From: Candidatus Altimarinota bacterium
GTDB taxonomy: Bacteria; Patescibacteriota; Gracilibacteria; Absconditabacterales; Absconditicoccaceae
NCBI GenBank assembly: GCA_021734475.1
Contig: JAIPIU010000002.1
Coordinates: 1 to 43,591 of the forward strand
Length of the DNA stretch: 43,591 nt
Direction: 5' to 3'
Part shown: piece by piece, positions 1 to 9,422 of the stretch
How the letters are laid out: each line of letters opens with the position of its first letter
Position numbering within the stretch: position 1 is the stretch's first letter
Made by a program: the position numbers and the translations under genes
The notes under the pieces: model-generated
The model's input: only the letters and a program-made list of their open reading frames with translations
The model's database searches: none
Told to the model about the DNA's origin: nothing

Positions 1-1
1 T

Positions 2-424
2 GTTAGTTTTAGTCCTCAACGAAATTTTCCAAATAATACATGAGTATCTATTACTTGAATATTCTTGGATTTAGCTTGATCTACTTGAATAGCTAATTTC
101 TCTTTCACTACTAGACCTGGCTGTGATTATTTTGGATGTTCAACATTTTTGGGAATTAATATAGATTGAATAACTTCAGATTTTGACTGAGATTTTTTAA
201 TAATTACATGAACCAATCCAGATTGACCATATCCATATTTCACATGAATAAACAATGAAATACTGATGTGTTGACCAAATTTTACATGAACAACTATCGA
301 CTGAAATATACCATTAACAGATACAAACAATCAATCAGTATTGTGAATATTCTATACATGAACTAAATTATATATTACATGACTCGACCTAATACTAAGC
401 TGAAATACTATTTTTATCCAATAA
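2..424 (+). CDS. C-terminal part of a secreted or surface protein (5' end outside window)
   Basis: An open frame enters from the left edge and ends at TAA. It is rich in Thr, Asn, Ile and Gly, with most glycines written as TGA. Short phrases such as FTGT and ITG recur at roughly even spacing, which suggests beta-rich extracellular repeats. There is no transmembrane segment in the visible part. It lies 8 bases upstream of a cohesin-like surface protein and two genes upstream of an SLH-like one, so a role in the cell envelope is inferred. I recognise no family. The start and total length cannot be seen. Confidence 0.7.
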
Positions 425-432
425 ATTATATT

Positions 433-1143
433 ATGAAAGAAAAAATTCTAGCATTATCTATACTATCTATTCTCACACTATCATCTTTTGCCAATGCTTG
501 AGAATTATTGCTAGAACCATCAAATTGAAAATATTCTCCATGATGTATGATATGAATTGATATAGTAATGGATCCAGAATGAAAAGAAATATCAGCCACA
601 GATATAGTAATAGAAAGTTCTATGAAATTTATAAAATTTGAAGCTACAGAAGTATTTCCATATTTCTTCCCACCCAAGACAATATGAAACATGGTTCACA
701 TAGTTTGATTCACATCATGACCTTCTCAATGGATAAAAGAAAAGTGAGTAATATGAAAAATATATTTTAAACCATTAAATAAATCTGATTTAGATTGAAG
801 TATAAAATTTTTTATTAAGAAAAAATGAGATACAACTGATTCTAATATGAGTATATGATGATGAATAGATGTATTGGAAGATACACGAAACTGATTTTAT
901 ACATTTGATTGAGATGACTGTACTTATCCAGAAGAAGAAATTATAGAAATTCAAGAAACAACAACAAAAGAAAATTTCGAAAAATCGTTAGACAAAACAA
1001 TCCAAAAAGTTGAAAAAGAACATAGATCAGAAACTTTAAAACAATCTCGAGAAAATAATAAATCTTATATAATATGATTATTTATTATTGTAATTCTTTT
1101 AGCTATTTATTTCAAAGTCTTCAAATGAAACAAGAAACATTAA
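433..1143 (+). CDS. Membrane-anchored protein with cohesin-like domain
   Basis: The 236-residue product begins with a signal peptide (residues 1-22, ending near SSFANA). Residues about 25-150 have the look of a cohesin or cohesin-like carbohydrate-binding beta sandwich: an opening YSPG strand, an I-D-I-V strand, then alternating hydrophobic strands. A charged linker (about 165-205) leads to one C-terminal membrane helix (IIGLFIIVILLAIYF) and a basic tail. This is a type I envelope protein with its domain outside. Its last bases overlap the start of the next gene (1125), so the two are probably co-translated. The fold assignment is from pattern only. At least 19 glycines are coded by TGA. Confidence 0.72.
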
Positions 1144-4121
1144 GAAAGACAATAAAAAAGATTTTGATAATGAGCACATTGCTTATAGCTTTTTGATTAA
1201 CACAAAAAACAAACTGACAATATTATTATTATGATTCATGAACTAGTACTTATCCATATCAACAATGATGTAATGAAGAGTTAAATCTTAGAATAAATAC
1301 TCAGTGAGATAATATAAGAGCTGGACGCTTTCATTTAATTTTAGATCCATCGACCACCAATTACAATACTTCATCTGATTCAACCACACTTAGGACAAAT
1401 TTATTTGAAGCAAACAACCAAACATTTATAGATCGATCTTCAGCAGCATCACCATCACGAAAAGATCCATCTAAAATAATTTTACAAATAGATCGTTCAA
1501 ATAGCACAACTGATTATAACTGATCCAATTGATTATATTGAGTAATAAAATTTATTCCTGTTTACAATCCATCTACATTTTATTGATCGTTTGGGATGGA
1601 ATACACTCCATGAGCATATACAACAGAAACGACATTAAGTTTCGCTTGATGAACAGAAGCAATAAATCCAAGCGAACAAAACACTCGTTTAACATGAACA
1701 TATCAAATTTTACAAGAACCATGTATAGATGACACAAATAGTCCTAGTATAAACATATCTACACCAATAAATCAATGAAACAAACAAAGTCACTTAAATT
1801 GAATATCTCTATCTTTAGATGAAGCAGTAGGAGTTATTTGATCCAATGTACCATATATCTGGACATGATGACATACTATATGGACATGAAATCCATGATG
1901 AACTATTTCCAATCAATACTGAATAAATCTAAATACATTTACACTTACAATAAATTGAAACTCTCAAACAAAAACATTTACATGATGAAGTCTTTGAGTT
2001 AATGCTATATGAAATGATAGAACACGACAAGATAACTATAAAAACTACAACATAACAATATCTTCATGACAATTGTTTGATTATTGAATAGAAAAAACAA
2101 TCACAATCACAACGAGTGTAGATGACCTAAAATGAAATCATTCAAACTTAAATACAATCAACTTCAATTATCCTATATCTCCACGAGCTTTATGAAATTT
2201 TGTACCTTCTAATTGAGCTATCTTTGTAAATTTATCTGCTCCAGTTCAATTATGAATTCAAGATAACCGAGCATGAGTAGATTCTTGATCTATCAGAGTT
2301 ACTCTTAGTGGAATAAATTGAACAAATTATTGACCATATATATTTAGTGGTAGTGATTTAAATCTTAGTTGAGTTGCCTGATCTGCAAATCAACCAGATT
2401 ATTATATAAACATCACAAACCACATAGATTTCCCAGCATCATGAACCATCAAAGTATCAGTGTATGCTGAAGATATGGAAAATAATGTAGATAATATAAA
2501 TGATTATACTTTTACTACTAGACCAAATTGTGGAGAATTACAATGTTGTGATGTAACCATAATTACAAGAGATGATCAAATAGATTACAACCAAGATACG
2601 ATTTATATATCATGACGAAATTCACCAATATTTTATACATGAGTAGATTGATCTTGATATATAGATTGTAACTCAACAGATGTAGGAATGAAAATATATA
2701 ACTGAGACTGACTAAATTCATGATCAGCTTCAGTATTATCAAACTATTATGATTTCAGTAATCTATTATTATCTTGAAGAAATTGAGTATCAGCAATACT
2801 TTCATGAGACACTATATATCTTTCAATCACAAGTTTGTTTTGATATAATATCACCTGAGCAATATTATTCTACACATGAGAAATTCAAACTTGAACATTA
2901 GTATGAATAGAAGATATAGATTTGACTATAGAAAATTCTTTTGATACATGAATAGTAATGCAATCTACATGAAATCAAAGCTCACCAGAAGTGATAGAAG
3001 CATATATACCTCCAAACACAACAATCATACAAACATGAGCTCAATGTTTACCAGTACTTATGCAACATCCTATACTAACATGAAAAAATTATGCTCAAAG
3101 CTGACTAATAGATTATGACATATATACAGCATTCAAAATATGATTTATATGTTCATGAAGCCAAGCTAAATTTTATGACAATTCATGAGATCTAAAAGAA
3201 ATTGAAATCAGAATAAAAGATCCTAATCTAGTAGAAAGCTGAGTTGTAAAAGTACGATATTCAAATGATCTAGTAAATCGAAACACACTATGAACTGCTA
3301 ATGTAGTAAATTATATAGCAAGTTTCCAAACCACTCATTTCACATATTTTGCACTATGAGACGATAAACCTACACGACAACAACCTCCATGTATATGATG
3401 TGGTGGATGAGGTGGTGGATGATTGACAAAAGACGATTGTCCTGATTGAGATTATTCAGATAGCTATTATGATAGAGATTGTGGAGATCCAGATTCTCAT
3501 CAAATCACAAATTTCTGTTGAGTATGACCAAACAAATACTCTACTGAAATGGTAGATGCATTCCAATATGCTTATTGATTATGAATCACTACAATGTGTC
3601 CAATAGAATCAGCTCGTTTGGATCAATATATCCTCAGAAAAGAATTAGCAAAAATGATTTCAGAATTTGCTATTAAAGTTATTTGAATATATCCAGATTT
3701 CTCCAAAACAGAATGTGATGAATACAACGATATACGAACAGAATCTCAAGAATTACAATTCTATATGAGACTATCTTGTAGATTGTGACTGATGTGATTA
3801 CATACAGATTGAATCACAGTAAAATACAACTTTGATCCAAACCAATATGTAGATAGAGCACAATTTGGTACTATCATGTCTAGATTAATATTTGGATGAA
3901 CATATAATTGAAACAAAGATAATCGATATATAGACCACTTAAATGCCCTCAAAGCACACTGAGTAATGAATTATATAGACAATCCTGCCATGAAAGAACT
4001 CAGATGATATGTAATGATCATGATGCAACGTGCAGATGAAAGTTGAATAATCAAAAGAATGCGTCCTGTAATAGATTTTATAAATTGAGCTCATAAAATA
4101 TTCGATATTTTAGGTGAATAA
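1125..4121 (+). CDS. Large secreted surface protein with SLH-like C-terminus
   Basis: The 998-residue product has an N-terminal hydrophobic signal segment (about residues 10-25) and a long beta-rich extracellular part full of Thr, Asn and Gly. A glycine/cysteine-rich hinge lies near residue 760 (CGCGGGGG once TGA is read as Gly). From about residue 805 the sequence resembles S-layer homology modules: AYGLGITTMCP followed by an LRKELAKMI helix, then a second unit with DRAQFGTIMSRL. SLH modules bind cell-wall polymers, so this protein is probably held on the cell surface by its C-terminus. Over a hundred in-frame TGA codons would break it under the standard code. It overlaps the cohesin-like gene by 19 bases. 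Confidence 0.75.
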
Positions 4122-4125
4122 AAAA

Positions 4126-4146
4126 ATCCCTGTAAAAAACAGGGAT
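4126..4146 (-). terminator. Intrinsic terminator of purB
   Basis: An 8-bp stem (ATCCCTGT with ACAGGGAT) and a short A loop. On the minus strand it is followed by a T run, so it ends the purB transcript. The plus strand shows no T tract after the stem. Confidence 0.8.
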
Positions 4147-4154
4147 AGTAAAAA

Positions 4155-5495
4155 TTAATCAATCATTCCAATATAATTGGATGGCGAAATATCAAGCAAT
4201 TCTGCTTTAATTTCATCTGATACTTGTAAAGAACCAATAAACACAACAATATCTTGCCGAGAAACTTGCTCGCCAGTGCGAGTAAGTTTTTTCAATTCTT
4301 CATAAGGATTTGGATATCCTTCTCTACGAAGAATTGTCTGAATAGCTTCTGCAACGACAGCATGATTATTATTCAAATCTTTTGAAAGTTTAGCCTGATT
4401 CAAGACAATTTTCCCCAAACCTTTCTTGATAGAATTCAAAGCAATAATCATATGAGCCATAGGAACACCCAGATTTCGAATCAGAGTAGATCCACTGAGA
4501 TCTCTTTGCAGACGAGAAACTGGTAAAGTTTTTGCAAGGTATTCCAAGCCTGCATTTGCCCAACCCAAATTTCCTTCAGCATTTTCGAAATCAATTGGAT
4601 TTACTTTGTGAGGCATAGTTGAAGAACCAACTTCTCCATCTTTTGGCTTCTGAACAAAATAACCCATAGAGATATAAGTCCACATATCTTTAGCAAAATC
4701 AATTAATATTGTATTGATTCTAACTAAATTATGTAAATTCTCTGCTAAGCTATCGTAATGTTCAATCTGAGTCGTTGGCCAATCTCTTCGAAGATCAAAA
4801 CCCATCAAAAAAGTTTCAGCAAATACTCTCCAATCTATCTCAGGATATGCCAGATATTGAGCATTCATATTACCTGTTGCTCCACCAAATTTGGCGGATA
4901 AAGGAATAGCTTTATTAAACTCCTTCTGAAGTCTATTTACAAAAACAGCTAATTCTTTTCCAACAGTCGTTGGAGACGCTGGTTGACCATGAGTATGTGC
5001 CAACATTGGAATGTTTTTCCAAATATCAGCATAGCTGTCCATAGATTTAAATACTTCATTTAATAATGGCAAATAAACCTCATTCAAAGCCTCTTGAAAA
5101 AGCGATGTTCTAGATGTAGAATCAACATCCTGAGATGTTAATCCAAAATGAACAAATTCAGCATATTCTCCCCAACCAGCTTCCGAAAGTTTTTCTTTAA
5201 GAAAATATTCTACTGCTTTCACGTCATGGTTAGTAACTTTTTCAATTTCTTTTATACGTTTTGCATTTTCCAAAGAAAAGCTTTTAGCATAATTTCTCAT
5301 TGTTTCAATGAGAGCAGTACCACGTAATGCTTCAAGTTGAGGAAGCCAGTCAATTAATTGAATAAAGTACTCAACTTCGACCAAAAATCTCCTCCTAATC
5401 AGAGCATATTCGCTAAAATAAGCATCCAATACCTGAGTTTGTTTTTGATATCTCCCATCAATAGGAGAAATTGCTGTTAAAGAATTTAATTCCAT
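4155..5495 (-). CDS. purB: Adenylosuccinate lyase
   Basis: PurB splits adenylosuccinate to AMP and fumarate (and SAICAR to AICAR in de novo synthesis). The 446-residue product carries the superfamily signature SSTMPHKVNP with the catalytic serine loop, the AHTHGQPASPTT motif with the general-acid histidine, and TSQDVDSTS near residue 120. Length and sequence match the E. coli-type PurB clade, and the ATG start gives the expected MELNSLTAISPIDGRY opening. Every one of roughly 28 glycines uses a GGN codon and none uses TGA, unlike neighbouring metabolic genes. This is strong evidence of recent transfer from a standard-code bacterium. No other purine biosynthesis gene adjoins it, so a role in AMP interconversion or salvage is inferred. 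Confidence 0.95.
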   Translation of the reverse strand: MELNSLTAISPIDGRYQKQTQVLDAYFSEYALIRRRFLVEVEYFIQLIDWLPQLEALRGTALIETMRNYAKSFSLENAKRIKEIEKVTNHDVKAVEYFLKEKLSEAGWGEYAEFVHFGLTSQDVDSTSRTSLFQEALNEVYLPLLNEVFKSMDSYADIWKNIPMLAHTHGQPASPTTVGKELAVFVNRLQKEFNKAIPLSAKFGGATGNMNAQYLAYPEIDWRVFAETFLMGFDLRRDWPTTQIEHYDSLAENLHNLVRINTILIDFAKDMWTYISMGYFVQKPKDGEVGSSTMPHKVNPIDFENAEGNLGWANAGLEYLAKTLPVSRLQRDLSGSTLIRNLGVPMAHMIIALNSIKKGLGKIVLNQAKLSKDLNNNHAVVAEAIQTILRREGYPNPYEELKKLTRTGEQVSRQDIVVFIGSLQVSDEIKAELLDISPSNYIGMID

Positions 5496-5545
5496 AATTT
5501 TAAATTTAAATTTATATTTTATTTTTTATTTCAATAAGAAATAGT

Positions 5546-5573
5546 AATTTAATTATTAGAAATAAAAAGTCAA
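5546..5573 (-). promoter_or_regulatory. Probable purB promoter
   Basis: On the minus strand TTGACT (5573-5568) is followed after 16 bases by TAAATT (5551-5546), about 50 bases upstream of the purB start. The -10 match is only fair and the region is AT-rich, so this is tentative. Confidence 0.4.
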
Positions 5574-5617
5574 ATATTTATTCTATTTAAATTCCAATTA
5601 GCAATAAAATATTTAAA

Positions 5618-5645
5618 TTGACTTTAAATACAAAATACATATAAT
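5618..5645 (+). promoter_or_regulatory. Sigma-70-type promoter for the 67-residue membrane protein
   Basis: TTGACT and a perfect TATAAT are separated by 16 bases. The start codon is 25 bases downstream of the -10 box. One of the best promoter matches in the window. Confidence 0.6.
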
Positions 5646-5669
5646 AAATAAAATAAAAACAATAATATT

Positions 5670-5873
5670 ATGAAAAAATTATCTTTAAGTATTTTTTTAT
5701 TTATCAGCCTTATTTTTGTGTTTGGTGCTTTTCAGTATGGAAACGGAATTGGAATAGCTCCCTTCCAAAATAGCTGGCAAAGCTTATTTGTAGGAATAGG
5801 TTTGGTAATCAGCGGAATCTTTCTAATGAGAGTAATCTTCGAAAAAATTCGTATCTCAATAGAAACCTACTAA
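5670..5873 (+). CDS. Small two-helix membrane protein, TGA-free
   Basis: A 67-residue product with two hydrophobic segments (about residues 5-24 and 37-55) and a basic C-terminal end (RVIFEKIRI). No family is recognised. All eight or so glycines are GGN (GGA, GGT, GGC) and there is no internal TGA, a pattern shared with the divergent neighbour purB. The two may have arrived on one piece of foreign DNA. It has its own good promoter upstream and a strong terminator 17 bases after the TAA stop, so it is a single-gene unit. Confidence 0.65.
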   Translation: MKKLSLSIFLFISLIFVFGAFQYGNGIGIAPFQNSWQSLFVGIGLVISGIFLMRVIFEKIRISIETY

Positions 5874-5890
5874 CAAAGTAATGAATCAAA

Positions 5891-5922
5891 AAACCGCAGG
5901 GAATTTTTCTGCGGTTTTTTTT
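5891..5922. terminator. Bidirectional intrinsic terminator
   Basis: A 9-bp stem (AAACCGCAG with CTGCGGTTT) followed by eight Ts on the plus strand and preceded by As, so it can also end the leftward nrdG transcript. It overlaps the nrdG stop codon. Confidence 0.85.
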
Positions 5923-6634
5923 ATCATTTCCTAATTTCACAATTTCTAACATATCTAGAAGCAAGTTGTTGAAATTCATATAACTCTTCATCTGAAAATG
6001 GTTTTCAACCAAAGTTAGGATCTAGAGTATTTCATCATATATAATTTTGTAAATAATAATTTTTTGCTCATCTAATATAATGAGCCATAGCTTCTATATC
6101 TTCTATATTATGTAATCATTTTGCAATAGTCGTTCTATATTCATAGTCTATATTTCATTCCAACAATACTTGTAATAGTTTTTGATAACTTATAAAAAAT
6201 TCTGAAGGTTGAGAGACTCATATTGCTTGTTCATAAAGTGGTATACTATGTTTAAGATCGACTGCAACATAATCAAGTATTCCATCTTGTATCATTCTTT
6301 TTACTATTCTAAAATCTCTACCATTAGTATCCAATTTTACAAAAAATCACATCTCCTTAATTTTCTTAGCAAATTCATATAAATCATTATGTAAAGTAGG
6401 TTCTCAACCACATATACTTACGCCATCCAAAAGACCTTTTCTATTCTCCAAAAAATTAAAAAATACTGACTCTGGAATCAGATCATTTTGAAACAACATC
6501 ATTTTTTCTGGCAATACACATTCTGGATTATGACAAAAATGACAACGAAAATTACATCATTGAGTAAAAACCACACAAGCCATTTTGCCTGGATAATCTA
6601 TCATTGTTGATTGTTGTATGCCTGCTAGTTTCAC
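5921..6634 (-). CDS. nrdG: Anaerobic ribonucleoside-triphosphate reductase activating protein (radical SAM)
   Basis: NrdG uses S-adenosylmethionine and a [4Fe-4S] cluster to place the glycyl radical on NrdD. The 237-residue product has the radical-SAM cluster motif CNFRCHFC (C27, C31, C34) and the GGE motif in ICGGEPTL. I chose the GTG at 6634 because it keeps the family opening LAGIQQSTMIDYPGK; the ATG at 6604 would cut off the first strand. It stops at TAA after an in-frame TGA. It lies in the same leftward cluster as nrdD but several genes downstream, with small nucleotide-related genes between them. Confidence 0.9.
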
Positions 6635-6656
6635 TTCTTTAAATAATAAATTAAAT

Positions 6657-7094
6657 TTATAATTTCCCTTGTTTCATAAGATCTATTGTTCAAGGTCATA
6701 ATTGTTTTTTCATAATAGTGCTTCTATCTTTTATGAAATAATCATTTATTCTTTCTACTTGTTTAGAAGAGGTATTATTGGGTATTTTATTTCTATCAAA
6801 ATATTTGATTTTATCGGCTTCTTCATTTAAAGTAATCTTTCATCATATTATTTTACACACAAATTGGAAAACTAAATCATCTTTCTCTGGTTTATAATAC
6901 AATCACATAAATTCGCTTATTTCTGCATCATATCAAGTTTCTTCTTTAACTTCACGTATTACTGCTTCCCATGGAGATTCTCACATTTCTACTTTTCATC
7001 AAGGTAAATTCCACAAGTCATAATCATTTCTATGACAAAGTAGTACTTGATTTTTTTCGTTTAAAATAATAGCAAACGCTCACATACTAGCCAT
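6657..7094 (-). CDS. Nudix hydrolase
   Basis: A 145-residue protein with a complete Nudix box at residues 33-55 (GGKVEMGESPWEAVIREVKEETG region: G, E, RE, EE, G in register), the metal-binding site for hydrolysis of nucleoside diphosphates linked to another group. The N-terminal MASMGAFAIILNEKNQVLL is the usual first beta strands. Substrate cannot be told from sequence; house-cleaning of damaged dNTPs is likely given the neighbours. Its stop is 22 bases upstream of the nrdG start codon. TGA codons supply two conserved glycines of the box. Confidence 0.88.
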
Positions 7095-7110
7095 TTATTT
7101 AGTTTATAAT

Positions 7111-7770
7111 TTATAAATTAGAGATGTTTTTTATTCTAGCTATTGCTTTATCCATATTTCTCATTCCTTGTCATACAGGATAAAAAACAGGATAAATTTT
7201 GTAAATTTTATTTTTTATTGTTAGTTCTTCAAATTTATTTTTGTTATAGTCAGATACTTTTATATTTTTTCATAGTAAAATCGAGCTAACCTGATTACCA
7301 AAACAAATTATTTTTTGAGGCTGAATTCTATCTATTTCTTCATATATAAGTTCTAGATATTCCTTAAATATATTATTATGTAATGGTCTAGCATCTATTT
7401 GAGTACATTTAGCAAGATTTGTAATATAAATCTTATCTTTAGCTAACTTACTATATAAATCCAAACAAAACTCTGGAGACCAAGTACTAAGATTCATTCA
7501 ATAAATCTGATCAAATATATCTTTAGATATAATACCTATCTTATAAAATAGCTTTCGAATATTTTTTGTTCATAACCACGGAGCCTGTAATCATTTCCAT
7601 TTTTTATCTGAAGAGACGTTTTTTCAAGTAGGATTCATAAAAATAAAAAACAAATCTGGCTTATTTATACATCATGCTCCATAAACAGAGTTCAAACTTT
7701 TATCTCAAAAAATTTTTTGAAGTTTATCGAATTTAGGAAATAGATTATCCAATTGTAAATTTATTTTCAT
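7111..7770 (-). CDS. Uracil-DNA glycosylase superfamily protein
   Basis: The 219-residue product shows the superfamily pattern in order: GAG..NKPDLFFIFMNPTG near residues 31-50 (the motif-1 region, normally the water-activating loop), ITNLAKCTQ in the middle, and RIQPQKIICFGNQVS, the usual core strand before the DNA-intercalation loop. It most resembles the divergent UdgX/family 4-5 style or uncharacterised branches, not family 1 Ung. The role is probably removal of uracil or another deaminated base. Its start overlaps the ASCH gene end by 10 bases, so the two are co-translated. Confidence 0.72.
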
Positions 7771-8180
7771 AAATATTTCTCAATATCTAAAGCTACATTT
7801 GCTTTGAAAAAATTTAAACTTCATTTACATTTTATAGGATCTATTTTTATCGTTCTTCAAATTATAAATCCATACAAAGGGTCATGAAATCGATTGGGAT
7901 TAGATGCACAGTGAAGATCTCTATCAGCATAAAATTCTTCTTTGTTTTTATATTTTTTTACGTCCAATATTTCTGCCAATCAAATAATAGCTCATTTAGC
8001 TTCTTTATCCGGTATTATTCATAGATATTCTTTTTTTGTATAGGGAGTTAAACTTGCATGCACCCAAAACCATCACCTATAACTAGTATTCCAAGTTCTA
8101 AGTTCTATTTTTTTTCTACCATTTACAATCAGACTTGCAAAAGGCTGTTTAAGTGATAGTGCTCTAATATTATCTTGCAT
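7761..8180 (-). CDS. ASCH-domain protein
   Basis: A 139-residue protein with the ASCH hallmark at the N-terminus: LSLKQPFASLIVNGRKKIELRTW, then a WFWVHAS strand. ASCH domains have a PUA-like beta barrel and act in RNA binding, and some are nucleases or N4-acetylcytidine amidohydrolases. The Lys and Glu of the GRKKIELR stretch correspond to the conserved motif. It sits between a small helical protein and a uracil-DNA-glycosylase-like gene. The last codons (TTA TGA AAA TAA) read through the neighbour's ATG, which needs TGA to be sense. Confidence 0.82.
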
Positions 8181-8183
8181 TTT

Positions 8184-8444
8184 TTATTTTTTATCTAAAT
8201 TTAACTTTTCCATAAATTTATCAAATCTTTTTTTATAAAGATCATCCATTTTACCAAGGTCCAAATTTTGTCTCAAACAGACTTTAGTAATCTGAATCAA
8301 ATCAATAAGTTCTGCATACAGATGTTCATCTCAATTTTCCAACAATTCCAAACATTCTATTAAATGATGTTTTAGTTGTTCGTTTGTAAATTCTTTTTCA
8401 TTCCATTTTGGAAAAGATAATAATTTTCCAGAAAAATCTTCCAT
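8184..8444 (-). CDS. Small helical hypothetical protein
   Basis: An 86-residue, highly charged, mostly helical product (helices about 20-38, 42-60, 63-82). No signal peptide or membrane segment. Only one TGA glycine and few glycines overall. The gap to the downstream ASCH gene is 3 bases, which supports it as a real member of the leftward operon. I recognise no family. Confidence 0.65.
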
Positions 8445-8560
8445 TAATATTTCTCACAAAAATAAAAAGTAAAGTTTGGTTTAATAGAATCTATTTTTAT
8501 TTTTCTATATTTCAACTTTACCTTAATATATACAAAGACGCTATAAAAACTTGAATTTTT

Positions 8561-8644
8561 ATGAAAGTTTTTAAACGTCGACGTTATACCGATGATTTTA
8601 GATACTTCAATTTCAAACGAAGTAAAGAAGCTGAAGATTTCTAA
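8561..8644 (+). CDS. Possible 27-residue basic peptide
   Basis: ATG to TAA gives a peptide with a strongly basic N-terminal half (KVFKRRRY) and an acidic end (EAEDF). It lies alone on the plus strand between two leftward genes, preceded by the TATA-like sequence TATAAA at about 8541-8546. The length and charge resemble tiny ribosomal or RNA-binding peptides but I recognise no family. It contains no glycine, so codon use gives no help. Confidence 0.3.
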   Translation: MKVFKRRRYTDDFRYFNFKRSKEAEDF

Positions 8645-8660
8645 AACATTCGGTATTTAA

Positions 8661-9107
8661 TTAATTTTTATATACAGTCTTATCCAAATAATTTTTAATA
8701 ACCTTTTCGCTAGGGAAGAATAATGGTTTAGGCAGATTATTCAAATCAAATCGTCCCCATTTCGTAATTTCATCTGGTTCCATCACTTGAGCCTCTCATT
8801 CAAAATCTTCACACAAAAACCCTATAGTTACAAAATGTTTATCTGGGACAATATCATTAGCTATGCTTATTATTCTAATTTTATCTTTATCTATTTTTAT
8901 TCATGTTTCTTCCAATGTTTCACGATAACAAGTATCTTCAAAACTCTCATGAAAATGCATTTTCCCACCAGGCATAGTCCAAGTTCACTCACCATGAAGC
9001 TCACTATCTGCTTTTTGAGGATCTTCATGTCTTTGTCATAACAAAACTTTTCCATCTCTAAGTACCATCACGCCAAACCCCACTCCTATTTTTTTTTCTT
9101 CGGACAT
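8661..9107 (-). CDS. Nudix hydrolase (second copy)
   Basis: A 148-residue Nudix protein with box GGKMHFHESFEDTCYRETLEETG at about residues 47-69, preceded by GTWTMPGGK as in MutT/NUDT15-like enzymes. It differs from the copy at 6657..7094 by a longer N-terminal part and a C-terminal KPLFFPSEKVI segment. Probable role: hydrolysis of oxidised or otherwise unwanted nucleoside triphosphates. Substrate not determined from sequence. It follows the NrdD tail gene on the same strand. Confidence 0.87.
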
Positions 9108-9165
9108 AAATCCAATTAACAGAATAAATAATTTTTTAATTTTTAATTCGTTAATTTTTTAATTA

Positions 9166-9375
9166 CTATCAACATGGACAAGATGCAATTGCAAACTTTC
9201 TTACAAATTCAGAATTAGAAGATTTTTGTTCGTCAAAATATTTTCTAGAATAAAACTCTGATTTCTTTCAAATATTGTAATGACTTACAGGTCTCAGATA
9301 ACCCATTACTCTAGTATAAACTTGACATGGAGTTCTCTGAATCTCCTTTCATTCCTTGTTGTAAAATGTTTGCAT
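9166..9375 (-). CDS. Separate glycyl-radical (C-terminal) domain of class III NrdD
   Basis: A 69-residue protein that matches the last part of class III ribonucleotide reductases: CQVYTRVMGYLRPVSHYN followed by GKKSEFYSRKYF. The RVMGYLRPV loop holds the glycine (G25 here, codon GGT) that carries the radical in NrdD. The large NrdD gene just upstream ends after its zinc-binding segment and lacks this loop, so the two products probably act together. The C-terminal CPCG could bind metal. It starts 47 bases after the nrdD stop. Confidence 0.75.
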
Positions 9376-9422
9376 TTTTTTTAGAATTTATAATATAAAG
9401 ATATATTTTTGAAAATTTAACA

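Noticed and set aside
433-4121. Frequent in-frame TGA codons as evidence of pseudogenes
   Set aside because: The same pattern occurs in every well-recognised native gene at conserved glycines and a UGA-reading tRNA-Gly is present.
6602-6604. ATG as the nrdG start
   Set aside because: It would remove the conserved first strand LAGIQQST; the GTG at 6634 keeps the family N-terminus.
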